DNA of 64,000 nucleotides. It comes from Mycobacterium sp. Aquia_216 (lineage in GTDB: Bacteria > Actinomycetota > Actinomycetes > Mycobacteriales > Mycobacteriaceae). Positions 17,345 to 25,340 of this stretch are shown here, in pieces. The stretch lies in assembly GCF_026723865.1 (NCBI RefSeq), contig NZ_CP113529.1:5022001-5086000 (forward strand), written 5' to 3'. Each line of letters opens with the position of its first letter. Within the stretch, counting starts at the first letter, position 1. The position numbers and the translations under genes are program-made. The notes below the pieces were generated by a model. The model saw only the letters and a list, made by a program, of their open reading frames with translations, did not search any database and was not told where the DNA came from.

Positions 17345-18489
17345 GCGATCCGTACCTTCGGGGTCCACGCGATCAAAAGGTCGAGCCCGGTCCGCAGTGC
17401 TCCCGCGATCGGGCCCGGCACCAAATTCACCAGTCCCAGGGAGGGCCGCGCGATGGGCAGGGTCACCGCCCAGGCGACCCGCTGGATCCGCAGCGCATCA
17501 CCGCCGGCCCACGCCGGATCGGTGTCGGCGAGGTCGTGGGGATCGGCCAGCCCGTTGACGGGTCGCGGCGCGCGGCGGGCCAGACCCCGCAATGCCAGCT
17601 CGATGGCATCCTCGACGCCCAGCAGTCCGCCGGGCGGGTCGGGCACCCGACTGCGCAGGTCGCTCGCGGAGGCCACCATCGGATGATCCAGTGACTCGAC
17701 CAAGTCTGAGGCCAATCCTTGCGGCACCGGAAGCGCGAAGCCCGTGATCAACGACGCCAGCGCCGGGTTGACCCACGGCACCCATACCGACGCATGCCAC
17801 CTGCCGGCGATACGCGCATAGGTCTTCAGCAGATCCCGATACGACGTGGTGTCGGTCCCATGGATGTCGTAGGCCCCGGCCGGGACCCGGTCCGGATCGG
17901 CCGCGGCCACCAGGTAGTGCAGCACGTCCCGGATCGAGATCGGATCGATCGGGTTCTCCAGCCATTCCGGGATCGGAACGAACGGAAACCGGTCTCCCAC
18001 GTAGCGCATCATCTCGAACGACGTCGATCCGGCGCCGATGATGATCGCCGCGCCCAGCCACACCAGTTCCGGACCGTCGGGCACCGTCAGGGCCTCGGCG
18101 ACCTCGGCCCGGCTGGCCAGATGGTCGGACAGTCCCCCGCCGGCGGGCACGAACCCGCCCAGGTAGACGATGCGCCGCACCCCGGCGTCCCTGGCGGCGG
18201 CCGCGACATTGGCGGCCGCGGCCCGATCGGCGTCGCGGAAGTCGGGCTGGCCGATCGCGTGCACCAGGTAATAGATGACGTCGACCGGGCCCGCGGCGTC
18301 CATCGCCGCCTGGGCCGAGACGGGGTCGGACGCATCGAGGCGGACCGGCGCAACGTCGTCGTACCAGCCGAACCGCTTGAGACGCTTCGGGTTTCGTGTG
18401 GCGGCAAGCACCTGGTGTTGGTCCGCGAGCAGCGCTGTGACCAGCCGCGATCCCACGTAGCCCGTCGCGCCGGTGACCAGAATTCGCAT
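17341..18489 (-). CDS. NAD(P)-binding NmrA-like SDR
   Basis: A 382-residue atypical SDR: VTGATGYVGSRLVTALLADQ at residues 5-24, IYYLVHAIGQPDFRDADR, RIVYLGGFVPAGGGLSDHLASR and SFEMMRYVGDRFPFVPIPEW. It matches the N-terminal domain of the 15277-16614 protein but lacks a full DUF2867 tail. The substrate is unknown. Its last codons overlap the CPBP protease start. The 335-base gap upstream carries two inverted repeats likely to be its operators and a polyketide synthase relic on the other strand. Confidence 0.78.
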   Translation of the reverse strand: MRILVTGATGYVGSRLVTALLADQHQVLAATRNPKRLKRFGWYDDVAPVRLDASDPVSAQAAMDAAGPVDVIYYLVHAIGQPDFRDADRAAAANVAAAARDAGVRRIVYLGGFVPAGGGLSDHLASRAEVAEALTVPDGPELVWLGAAIIIGAGSTSFEMMRYVGDRFPFVPIPEWLENPIDPISIRDVLHYLVAAADPDRVPAGAYDIHGTDTTSYRDLLKTYARIAGRWHASVWVPWVNPALASLITGFALPVPQGLASDLVESLDHPMVASASDLRSRVPDPPGGLLGVEDAIELALRGLARRAPRPVNGLADPHDLADTDPAWAGGDALRIQRVAWAVTLPIARPSLGLVNLVPGPIAGALRTGLDLLIAWTPKVRIA

Positions 18490-18537
18490 ATCCTTGACCC
18501 TATCCCGGACGGGGCCCGTCTAAACCAGATGCCAGGA

Positions 18538-18552
18538 ATGACCAGTGGTCAT
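18538..18552. promoter_or_regulatory. Palindromic operator candidate ATGACCA-G-TGGTCAT
   Basis: A perfect 7-1-7 inverted repeat 49 bases upstream of the SDR start at 18489, size and form typical of GntR- or TetR-family operators. It lies between divergent genes, beside a second repeat (18562-18579). Confidence 0.5.
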
Positions 18553-18561
18553 AATCGCAGT

Positions 18562-18579
18562 TTAGTTGGGGTGAACTAA
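18562..18579. promoter_or_regulatory. Inverted repeat TTAGTT-GGGGTG-AACTAA
   Basis: A perfect 6-6-6 repeat ten bases from the previous palindrome, in the same divergent promoter region. Possibly a second operator for the SDR gene or for the (now broken) polyketide synthase gene. Confidence 0.35.
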
Positions 18580-18607
18580 CCAACTTACGGTGCCAAAGGC
18601 GGCAACC

Positions 18608-18800
18608 GTGCCGAAACTACCCGGCGACACTCTGGATCGCACCCGAAACTCGTTGCGCGACAATGGGAATTTGTCGTCGGTCGCGGTGCTCATTGTGCTT
18701 GGCTGCCAACTTGGCCGATCCGCCACCGGCTGGTTTGCTCGGCCTGATGATCGCGATGGGGCCGCCCTTCTGCTCCGAGCCCGTTCTGCTGGCCCGGTAG
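18608..18800 (+). pseudogene. Type III polyketide synthase relic (C-terminal end, frameshifted)
   Basis: Two fragments in different frames together read like the C-terminus of a chalcone-synthase-type polyketide synthase. First, 18608-18700 encodes LPGDTLDRTRNSLRDNGNLS-SVAVLIVL, which contains the GNxSS block carrying the catalytic-triad Asn. Then, shifted by one frame, 18711-18797 encodes LADPPPAGLLGLMIAMGPPF-CSEPVLLAR, the usual GLxxAMGPxFCSELVLL end, before TAG at 18798. The N-terminal two thirds, including the active-site Cys, are gone. It precedes an ICMT-like and an FAD-dependent oxidoreductase gene, the classic partners of actinobacterial type III synthases (as in the srsABC operon). 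Confidence 0.72.
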
Positions 18801-18824
18801 CCCCGGACACGGGATAGTAGTGAC

Positions 18825-19325
18825 ATGTACTACCTGCTGATCCTCGCGGTCGGACTCGAACGCATCGCGGAGCTGGTGCTGTCCAAGCGGAATGCGCAGT
18901 GGTCTTTCACCCAGGGCGCCAAGGAGTTTGGCCGGCCGCACTACGTCGTGATGGTCATCATTCACACCGCCCTGCTGGTCGGCTGCCTCGTCGAACCGTG
19001 GGCATTGCACCGGCCGTTCATCCCATGGCTGGGCTGGCCGATGCTGGCGATCGCCGCGGCCGGTCAGGTGCTGCGCTGGTGGTGCATCACCACGCTGGGC
19101 CGGCGCTGGAACACCCGCGTGATCGTGCTACCGGAGGCGCCCCTGGTTCGGCGGGGACCTTACCGGTGGCTGCACCACCCGAACTATGTTGCGGTGGTGG
19201 CCGAAGGGTTCGCATTGCCACTCGTGCACACGGCATGGCTGACCGCGGCCACGTTCACGGTCGCCAACGCGATCCTGCTCAGTGTGCGGATCCGGGTGGA
19301 GAACTCCGCGTTGGGGTACACATGA
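18825..19325 (+). CDS. Isoprenylcysteine carboxyl methyltransferase (ICMT)-family membrane methyltransferase (Rv1139c type)
   Basis: A 166-residue membrane protein with four or five hydrophobic helices. The C-terminal half has the ICMT signature GRRWNTRVIVLPEAPLVRRG followed by PYRWLHHPNYVAVVAEGFALP, which binds SAM. Bacterial members methylate phenolic or alkylresorcinol products of type III polyketide synthases (SrsB of Streptomyces griseus is the characterised case) or other small hydrophobic substrates. It overlaps the next gene by 4 bases (ATGA), and a polyketide synthase relic lies just upstream. Confidence 0.85.
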   Translation: MYYLLILAVGLERIAELVLSKRNAQWSFTQGAKEFGRPHYVVMVIIHTALLVGCLVEPWALHRPFIPWLGWPMLAIAAAGQVLRWWCITTLGRRWNTRVIVLPEAPLVRRGPYRWLHHPNYVAVVAEGFALPLVHTAWLTAATFTVANAILLSVRIRVENSALGYT

Positions 19326-20341
19326 GCGGCTACGACGCCGACCTGCTGATCGTCGGCGGCGGCCCGGGTGGTCTGGCCACCGCGTTACAGGCGCGCCGGC
19401 ATGGGCTCTCGGTGATCGTGGCCGAGCCGCGCGAGGACCCCATCGACAAGGCGTGTGGCGAGGGGTTGATGCCCGGCGGCCTGGCCGAACTGACGTCGCT
19501 TGGTGTCGACCCGGCCGGGATGCCGTTTCGCGGGATCGCCTATCTGAGCGAAAAACGCCGCGCCGAGGCCCTGTTTCGCACCGGACCGGGCCGCGGCGTG
19601 CGGCGCACCACCCTGCATGCCGCGCTGCAGGCGCGGGCCAAAGAGCAAGAAACCGAATGGATTCGGACCAAGGTGACCAGTGTCGTGCAGGATGCGCACG
19701 GCGTGACCGCCGCCGGCGTCCGGGCGAAGTTCTTGGTGGGCGCAGACGGACTGCACTCGGCGGTCCGGCGCTGCGTAGGCATCAAGGCCACGGCCGGTAG
19801 ACCGCGACGTTACGGCGTGCGTTGGCATTTCACGGTGCCGGCCTGGTCGGAGTTCGTCGAGGTGTACTGGTCGCGGTGGGGTGAGGCGTATGTGACGCCG
19901 GTGGAGCCGGACCTGGTCGGGGTGGCGATCCTGTCTCCCCAGGGACGGCCCGAGCTGGGCTGGTTCCCGCGGCTAGCCAAGCACCTGGAGGGTGCCGGCC
20001 GTGGACATGCACGCGGCTGCGGCCCGTTGCGGCAAGTCGTCTCGCGCCGCGTCGCGGGCCGAGTGCTGTTGGTGGGCGACGCGGCGGGTTACGAGGACGC
20101 GCTGACCGGCGAAGGCGTCAGCCTGGCCGTCAAACAGGCCGGGGCCGCGGTCGACGCCATCGTCAACGGGACGCCGGCGTCGTATGAGGCGTCCTGGCAC
20201 CGGGTTACGCGCAACTACCGGCTGCTCACCCGGGCAGTGGTGCTGGCAAGCACGCCGCGCGTGACGCGCCCCGCGATCGTGGCGACGTGCGAGCGGCTGC
20301 CCGGGGTGTTTCGCTTCGGGGTCAACGTCCTGGCGAGCTAG
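19322..20341 (+). CDS. FAD-dependent monooxygenase/geranylgeranyl-reductase-like oxidoreductase (Rv1138c type)
   Basis: A 339-residue flavoprotein of the PHBH/GGR type. The FAD dinucleotide fold is LLIVGGGPGGLATALQARRHG (residues 8-28), the KACGEGLMPGGLAEL block is typical of the SrsC/GGR-like branch, LVGADGLHSAVRR is the DG motif, and GRVLLVGDAAGYEDALTGEG is the GD motif. With the ICMT gene it forms a pair equivalent to SrsB-SrsC, which methylates and hydroxylates phenolic lipids. Since the polyketide synthase upstream is broken, the present substrate may come from elsewhere in the genome. Confidence 0.85.
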   Translation: MSGYDADLLIVGGGPGGLATALQARRHGLSVIVAEPREDPIDKACGEGLMPGGLAELTSLGVDPAGMPFRGIAYLSEKRRAEALFRTGPGRGVRRTTLHAALQARAKEQETEWIRTKVTSVVQDAHGVTAAGVRAKFLVGADGLHSAVRRCVGIKATAGRPRRYGVRWHFTVPAWSEFVEVYWSRWGEAYVTPVEPDLVGVAILSPQGRPELGWFPRLAKHLEGAGRGHARGCGPLRQVVSRRVAGRVLLVGDAAGYEDALTGEGVSLAVKQAGAAVDAIVNGTPASYEASWHRVTRNYRLLTRAVVLASTPRVTRPAIVATCERLPGVFRFGVNVLAS

Positions 20342-20343
20342 CG

Positions 20344-21147
20344 CTAGCGCGCCTTCCAGACCGGCTCCCGCTTCTCGGCGAACGCCAACGGCCCCTCCTT
20401 GGCGTCCTCGGACCTGATCAAGGTGCGCATCTCGTTCACGGTGCGCTCCCAGCCCGCTTCGTCACCGGCAATGACGCCGTCGTCGACGCCTAACGCGATG
20501 CGCTTGCTGGCCTGCACCGACAGCGGCGCGTTCACGGTGACCCGCGCCGCCATCGCCAGTGCCGCGTCCAGCACCGAGCCTTCCTTGACGACCTGGTTGA
20601 CCAGGCCCCACTCCCAGGCGTCGGACGCCGTCATCGGTTCACCCGTCAACAGCAGTTCCATCGCCACCTTGCGGGGCAGCTGATCGACGATGCGGAAGAC
20701 GCCGCCGGCAGCGGCGATCAGCCCGCGTTTGACTTCGGGCAGACCGAATTTGGCGAGCTCGTCCGCGACGACCAGGTCGCTGGCCAGCGCCAGCTCGGTA
20801 CCGCCGCCCAACGCGGTGCCGTTGACCGCGGCGATGGTGGGCTTGTCGATGAAGTGGTGCACATAACCGGCGAAGCCCCATTCACCGTGGTCGGGGTGAT
20901 ACAGGTTCTCCCGGCGAGCGATCGCCTTGAGATCGGCTCCGGCGCAAAACGATTTGTCGCCGGCGCCGGTGAGCACCACTGCCCGTACGTCGGGATCGTG
21001 CTGGGCCTCTTCCAGGGCGTTCCCAACGCCGATGCTGACTGCCGCGTTGATGGCGTTGCGCGCTTCGGGCCGGTTGATGGTAATCACCAGCACGTTGCCG
21101 CGGCGCTCAACCAGCACTGCCGGTGCGGCGCCGTCGGTGTCCGTCAC
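20344..21147 (-). CDS. Enoyl-CoA hydratase (crotonase family), intact
   Basis: A 267-residue crotonase with both catalytic Glu in place: GTALGGGTELALASD (first Glu) and KFGLPEVKRGLIAAAGG (second Glu). Oxyanion-hole segments are SFCAGADLKAI and NGTALGGG. It should hydrate trans-2-enoyl-CoA in beta-oxidation. The start is a GTG overlapping the thiolase stop by 4 bases, so the pair is translationally coupled. In H37Rv this position has, as I recall, only fragments (Rv1136 and Rv1135A). Confidence 0.9.
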   Translation of the reverse strand: MTDTDGAAPAVLVERRGNVLVITINRPEARNAINAAVSIGVGNALEEAQHDPDVRAVVLTGAGDKSFCAGADLKAIARRENLYHPDHGEWGFAGYVHHFIDKPTIAAVNGTALGGGTELALASDLVVADELAKFGLPEVKRGLIAAAGGVFRIVDQLPRKVAMELLLTGEPMTASDAWEWGLVNQVVKEGSVLDAALAMAARVTVNAPLSVQASKRIALGVDDGVIAGDEAGWERTVNEMRTLIRSEDAKEGPLAFAEKREPVWKAR

Positions 21148-22301
21148 AGCAGTTCCACGATGGTCGCGTTGGCCTGGCCACCACCCTCACACATGGTCTG
21201 CAAGCCGTAGCGAATTCCCTTGTCCCGCATGTGGTAGAGCAGGGTGGTCATGATCCGCGCGCCGGAGCCGCCGAGCGGGTGGCCGAGCGCGATCGCGCCG
21301 CCGTTGGGATTGAGCTTCTTCTCGTCAGCGCCGATGTCTTTCAGCCACGCGAGCGGAACCGGAGCGAACGCCTCATTGACCTCGTATGCTCCGATGTCGT
21401 CGATGCTCAGCCCGGAGCGCTTCAGCGCTTTCTGGGTGGCCGGGATCGGCGCGCTCAGCATGATGACCGGGTCGGCTCCGGCCAGGGTGGCGGTGTGCAC
21501 CTTGGCAATTGGCTTCAGCCCGAGGTCCTTTGCCTTCTCCGCCGACATGAACAGCAGCGCCGCCGCACCGTCGGAGATCTGCGAGGAGTTTCCGGCGTGG
21601 ATCACGCCGTCCTCCTTGAACGCCGGCTTCAGCGAGGCCATCTTCTCCATCGGTGTGCCGCGCCGAATGCCTTCGTCCTTGAGCACGACTGATTTTTCCG
21701 AGCCGTCCGTTACCGTGATGCCCACGATCTGGTCGTCAAAAGCGCCGGAATCCTGTGCGGCAGCAGCCTTTTCGTGCGAATCGAGGGAGAACTGGTCGAG
21801 AGCGGTGCGGTCGAAGCCCCACTGCTCGGCGATCATCTCGGCGCCCAGGCCCTGGTTGGGAATCTTGCCGTCATAGCGCGAGATGAATGCTTCCGGGTAG
21901 GGCCGGCCGCCGTTGGCCAGCGATGCTCCCATCGGCGTACGCGACATCGACTCCACCCCGCCGGCGACGACGACATCGTAGTGCCCGGCCACCACGCCGG
22001 CCGCGGCGAAATGGACGGACTGCTGGCTCGATCCGCACTGCCGGTCGACGGTCACGCCCGGGACGGTCTCCGGCCAGCCCGCGGTCAACAGCGCGGTGCG
22101 GCCGATGTCGAGGGCTTGTTCGCCGGCCTGCATCACGCAGCCCCAGATGACGTCGTCGACGATCGCGGGGTCGATGCCGGCCCTGGTGGCCAGCCCGTTG
22201 AGCACCTGCGCGGACAGCTCGGCGGGGTGCACCCCGGAAAGGCCTCCGTTGCGCTTGCCGACGGGCGAGCGCACGGCCTCGACGATGACAGCTTCAGGCA
22301 T
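21144..22301 (-). CDS. Acetyl-CoA acyltransferase (thiolase)
   Basis: A 385-residue thiolase performing the last step of beta-oxidation. The nucleophile Cys89 lies in VDRQCGSSQQSVHFAA, the C-terminal catalytic motifs are NEAFAPVPLAW, GGAIALGHPLGGSGARI (His) and TMCEGGGQANATI (second Cys). The ATG at 22301 is preceded by a strong AAAGGAGA, which rules out a longer frame from 22412. A CAACC-AAGG-GGTTG repeat lies about 40 bases upstream. It is coupled to the crotonase downstream. Substrate chain type is unknown; FadA5-like or general FadA activity are both possible. Confidence 0.92.
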   Translation of the reverse strand: MPEAVIVEAVRSPVGKRNGGLSGVHPAELSAQVLNGLATRAGIDPAIVDDVIWGCVMQAGEQALDIGRTALLTAGWPETVPGVTVDRQCGSSQQSVHFAAAGVVAGHYDVVVAGGVESMSRTPMGASLANGGRPYPEAFISRYDGKIPNQGLGAEMIAEQWGFDRTALDQFSLDSHEKAAAAQDSGAFDDQIVGITVTDGSEKSVVLKDEGIRRGTPMEKMASLKPAFKEDGVIHAGNSSQISDGAAALLFMSAEKAKDLGLKPIAKVHTATLAGADPVIMLSAPIPATQKALKRSGLSIDDIGAYEVNEAFAPVPLAWLKDIGADEKKLNPNGGAIALGHPLGGSGARIMTTLLYHMRDKGIRYGLQTMCEGGGQANATIVELL

Positions 22302-22339
22302 TGTTGTGTCTCCTTTGACTCCGGTCTTGCGTCGATTGT

Positions 22340-22353
22340 CAACCAAGGGGTTG
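22340..22353. promoter_or_regulatory. Inverted repeat CAACC-AAGG-GGTTG upstream of the thiolase gene
   Basis: A 5-4-5 repeat 39 bases before the thiolase start, similar in style (ACCAA...TTGG) to the 13173 repeat upstream of the SDR gene near mcr. Candidate operator only. Confidence 0.35.
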
Positions 22354-22431
22354 GACGACCGGGTGGCGGGGTGTCCGGAGAGTCCGCGCGGGCTCGACGC
22401 CACACTGGCCACACCGGTATCGCGAGGGAAT

Positions 22432-22500
22432 CACCAGGCGCCATGGCCGCCACCGTGTACCAAGACACAGGCGGCGGCCGTGGCGCTATCCGACTCGGTA
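22432..22500 (-). pseudogene. Alpha/beta-hydrolase N-terminal relic
   Basis: On the minus strand, directly after the aldehyde dehydrogenase stop, the frame reads TESDSATAAACVLVHGGGHG-AW then TGA. CVLVHGGGHGAW is the first-strand plus oxyanion-loop motif of the HNL/esterase alpha/beta-hydrolase group (usually continuing CW). There is no start codon in frame and nothing of the remaining 200 residues, so this is a truncated remnant lying between the ALDH and thiolase genes. Confidence 0.5.
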
Positions 22501-22501
22501 C

Positions 22502-23986
22502 TTACACCGCGGGATACGCGACCGACTTGACCTCGGTGTACTGGTCGAATCCGGCGATGCCGTTCTGGCGGCCGACGCCGCTTTCCTTGTATCCGCCGAA
22601 CGGTGTGTCCGCACCGTACGGGGCGCCCCCGTTGACACCCATGAAGCCGGCCTTGATGCGGCGGGTCACCGACAGCGCACGCTCGAGGGAACCCGCAAAC
22701 ACGTTGCCGGCCAACCCGTACACGCTGTCGTTGGCGATCCGGATCGCGTCCTCCTCGTCGTCGAACGGGATGACCGAGAGCACCGGCCCGAAAATCTCCT
22801 CCTGGGCGATGGTCATCTTGTTGTCGACGTTGATGAAAAGCGTTGGGCGAACGTAATATCCCTTGTCGAAACCGGTGGCCGCGCCGGGGCCGCCGACCAG
22901 CGCCGTGGCGCCCTCGTCCACGCCCTTCTGGATGTATCCCGTCACCCGCTCGTACTGCCGCTGCGAGATCACCGGGCCGCACAGCGTTGCGGGGTCCTGC
23001 GGGTCGCCGCACGTCACGTTCTCGTAGATGTTCTTCAGGATCTCGACACCCTCGTCGTAGCGGGACCGCGGCAACAGCAGCCGGGTCGGGTTGGCGCAGC
23101 CCTGGCCGGCGTGCATGCACGGCGCGATGCCGACCAGGCAGGCCGTGCCGAAGTCGGCGTCCTCGAGCACGATGGTGGCCGACTTGCCGCCCAGTTCCAA
23201 GAACAGCCGCTTCATGGTGGCCGCGCCCTTCTCCATGATCCGCTTGCCGACCACCGTCGAGCCGGTGAACGAGATCAGGTCGACCTTGGGCGACAGGGTC
23301 AGTTCCTCACCCACGAAGTGATCGGATGCGGTGACGACGTTGACCACACCGGCGGGGATGTCAGTCTTTTCCGCGATGAGCCGGCCGAGCCGGTTCGCAT
23401 TGAACGGGGTGTTCGGCGCCGGCTTGAGCACCACGGTGTTGCCCGTGCCCAGCGCCTGGCCGAGCTTGTTGACAGTGACCTCGAACGGGAAGTTCCACGG
23501 CACGATCGCGCCCACCACGCCGACCGGCTCGCGCCAGACCTTGCGGGTGGTCAGGGTGCCGGTCAGGCTGACCACCTTGTCGCCCAGGTCGGTCTCCCAG
23601 GCGTACTCGTCGATCAGCCGGGCGGGGTACTTCAGCCCGTCTTCCAACGGCGCATCCAGCTGGGGCCCGAAGGTAATGGCCCGGGGCGAGCCGACCTCGA
23701 GGATCAGTTCCTCGCGCAGCTCGTCGATCTCGGACTCGATCGCCTCGTGCAGCTGCAGTAGGCAGCGCTTGCGCAGCTCCTTGTTGGTCGACCAGTCGGT
23801 CTCGTCGAACGCGCGGCGGGCGGCGTCGATGGCCCGGTGCATGTCCTGGATCGACGCGTCGGACACTTCGCCGAGCGATTCCTCGGTCGCCGGGTTGATG
23901 TTGGTGAAGGTACCGGCCTGGCCGTCAACCAGCTTGCCGTCGATCATCATCTTCGGCTCGAAGCGGACCTTTACAGTGTCAGCCAT
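22502..23986 (-). CDS. Aldehyde dehydrogenase (NAD(P)+)
   Basis: A 494-residue ALDH-superfamily enzyme. PWNFPFEVTVNKLGQALGTGN (cofactor and oxyanion Asn region), FTGSTVVGKRIM (NAD fold), LELGGKSATIVLEDAD (general-base Glu) and the catalytic Cys in AGQGCANPTR are all present, and the end has TPFGGYKESGVGRQNG. It oxidises an aldehyde to the acid, plausibly after the P450 and SDR encoded upstream have produced alcohol and aldehyde. It lies 134 bases after the P450 gene, with a hairpin in between, so it probably has its own promoter. Confidence 0.92.
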   Translation of the reverse strand: MADTVKVRFEPKMMIDGKLVDGQAGTFTNINPATEESLGEVSDASIQDMHRAIDAARRAFDETDWSTNKELRKRCLLQLHEAIESEIDELREELILEVGSPRAITFGPQLDAPLEDGLKYPARLIDEYAWETDLGDKVVSLTGTLTTRKVWREPVGVVGAIVPWNFPFEVTVNKLGQALGTGNTVVLKPAPNTPFNANRLGRLIAEKTDIPAGVVNVVTASDHFVGEELTLSPKVDLISFTGSTVVGKRIMEKGAATMKRLFLELGGKSATIVLEDADFGTACLVGIAPCMHAGQGCANPTRLLLPRSRYDEGVEILKNIYENVTCGDPQDPATLCGPVISQRQYERVTGYIQKGVDEGATALVGGPGAATGFDKGYYVRPTLFINVDNKMTIAQEEIFGPVLSVIPFDDEEDAIRIANDSVYGLAGNVFAGSLERALSVTRRIKAGFMGVNGGAPYGADTPFGGYKESGVGRQNGIAGFDQYTEVKSVAYPAV

Positions 23987-24054
23987 ACTTGTTCAGCTCT
24001 CTTTAGACGAGGCGCTGGTTAGAGCGCCGGGACGTGGAATGACATCGCCAGTGG

Positions 24055-24074
24055 GGCTCACCCTACGGTGAGCC
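24055..24074 (-). terminator. Hairpin between P450 operon and aldehyde dehydrogenase
   Basis: A perfect 8-bp stem GGCTCACC / GGTGAGCC with a CTAC loop, 47 bases after the P450 stop. No U-tract follows, so it may be a mycobacterial L-shaped terminator or an mRNA 3'-end stabiliser. Confidence 0.5.
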
Positions 24075-24120
24075 TTACTGGAAACTAGCCGATTGGCAAG
24101 CACTCACCATTACGGGCCCG

Positions 24121-25338
24121 CTACTGGGCGTCGAACAGCACCGGTACCGACGTCGGCGATCGGAAAACCTGCCCGCGGATGTGCGGGTCGTCGCCGTCGG
24201 GATCCAGCCGGAGATTCGGCAGCCGGTCGAGCAACAGGTTGAGGGCGGTGCGCATCTCGAGGCGCGCCAGGTGCATGCCGAGGCACACGTGCACGCCGTG
24301 CCCCCAGCCCAGATTCGCCCGGGCCTCGCGGTGGATATTGAACGTGTTCGGATCGGGATATCGATCCTCTTGCCGGTTGGCCGATCCAAGCATCGGCATC
24401 ACCGTCGCCCCGGCCGGGATCGGCACGCCGCCGAGTTCGGTGTCGCGGGTCGCCACCCGAGTAATGGTCAGCAGCGGCGATTCCCACCGCACGCCCTCCT
24501 CGATGGCCTGCGGAAGCAGCGACCGATCCGCACGGATCGCATCCAACTGTGCGGGGTCGGACAGCAGCGCCAAAAGCAGGCTGCCCAAGGATCGATAGGT
24601 CGTCTCGACGCCGGCGGGCAGCAGCAGCCGAAGGAAGGAGAAGATCTCCTCGTCCGCGAGCTTTTCCCCGTCGATCTCGGCCGCACCGAGCGCGCTGATC
24701 AGGTCGTCCTTCGGCTCGACGCGGCGAGCCTGAAGAATCGGGGCGAAGTAGTCGCACAGGGCAGCCGAGGCGGCAAGCCCGCGTTCGGGGTTCATCAGCC
24801 AACTCAGCAGCGAAATCGACCACCGCTGGAACTGCGGGTAGTCCTTTTCCGGCAGGCCCAGCAGGCCCGCGATGATCTGGCTCGGATAGTCGAAGGTGAA
24901 CTCCTTCACCAGATCCGCTTTGCCGTTAGGTGCGAAGTTGTCGATCAGGCTGTTCGCCACCCGGCCGACCAACTCGTCCTGCCAGCGCGCCAACGACTTC
25001 TGGGAGAACGCCTTCGATACCAGGGAACGCAGCCGGCCGTGCACGGGCTCGTCCATGCCGAGCATCACGCCCTCACCCAGCACCGGGCCGAACGCGGCGA
25101 TGACGGCCGCCGAGGAGAACGTCTCGTTGTCGCGCAGCATCTGCTGGATGTCCTCATGGCGATACACGATGAACATCGGCAGCGACTCCTCGTGCGGAAG
25201 CGCCCCCGACGTTTCGAGCCGCTGCACCGGCTCCTCGTGGCGCAGCCGTGCGAGCTCGGTGTACGGATCACGCACGTCACCGGAGATCGCGTCGTCGAAG
25301 GATCCGAAATCCTCCAGGTCGTCGAAAAGCTGTTCCAT
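24121..25338 (-). CDS. Cytochrome P450
   Basis: A 405-residue soluble bacterial P450. The I-helix is LLLPAGVETTYRS with the oxygen-activating AGxET motif, the K-helix ExxR is in AIEEGVRWESP, and the heme-binding loop is LGWGHGVHVCLGMHLAR with the ligand Cys at about residue 352 (Trp replaces the usual Phe of FGxGxHxC). It is the last gene of a tight operon (binding-protein-fold protein, AveC-like, SDR, P450; 2-base gap to the SDR). No ferredoxin gene is adjacent, so redox partners must come from elsewhere. The CYP family number cannot be assigned by eye. Confidence 0.92.
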   Translation of the reverse strand: MEQLFDDLEDFGSFDDAISGDVRDPYTELARLRHEEPVQRLETSGALPHEESLPMFIVYRHEDIQQMLRDNETFSSAAVIAAFGPVLGEGVMLGMDEPVHGRLRSLVSKAFSQKSLARWQDELVGRVANSLIDNFAPNGKADLVKEFTFDYPSQIIAGLLGLPEKDYPQFQRWSISLLSWLMNPERGLAASAALCDYFAPILQARRVEPKDDLISALGAAEIDGEKLADEEIFSFLRLLLPAGVETTYRSLGSLLLALLSDPAQLDAIRADRSLLPQAIEEGVRWESPLLTITRVATRDTELGGVPIPAGATVMPMLGSANRQEDRYPDPNTFNIHREARANLGWGHGVHVCLGMHLARLEMRTALNLLLDRLPNLRLDPDGDDPHIRGQVFRSPTSVPVLFDAQ

Positions 25339-25340
25339 AA

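Noticed and set aside
18590..18817. 75-codon plus-strand frame as a small gene
   Set aside because: Its first half matches type III polyketide synthase sequence that continues in another frame, so it is a pseudogene fragment.
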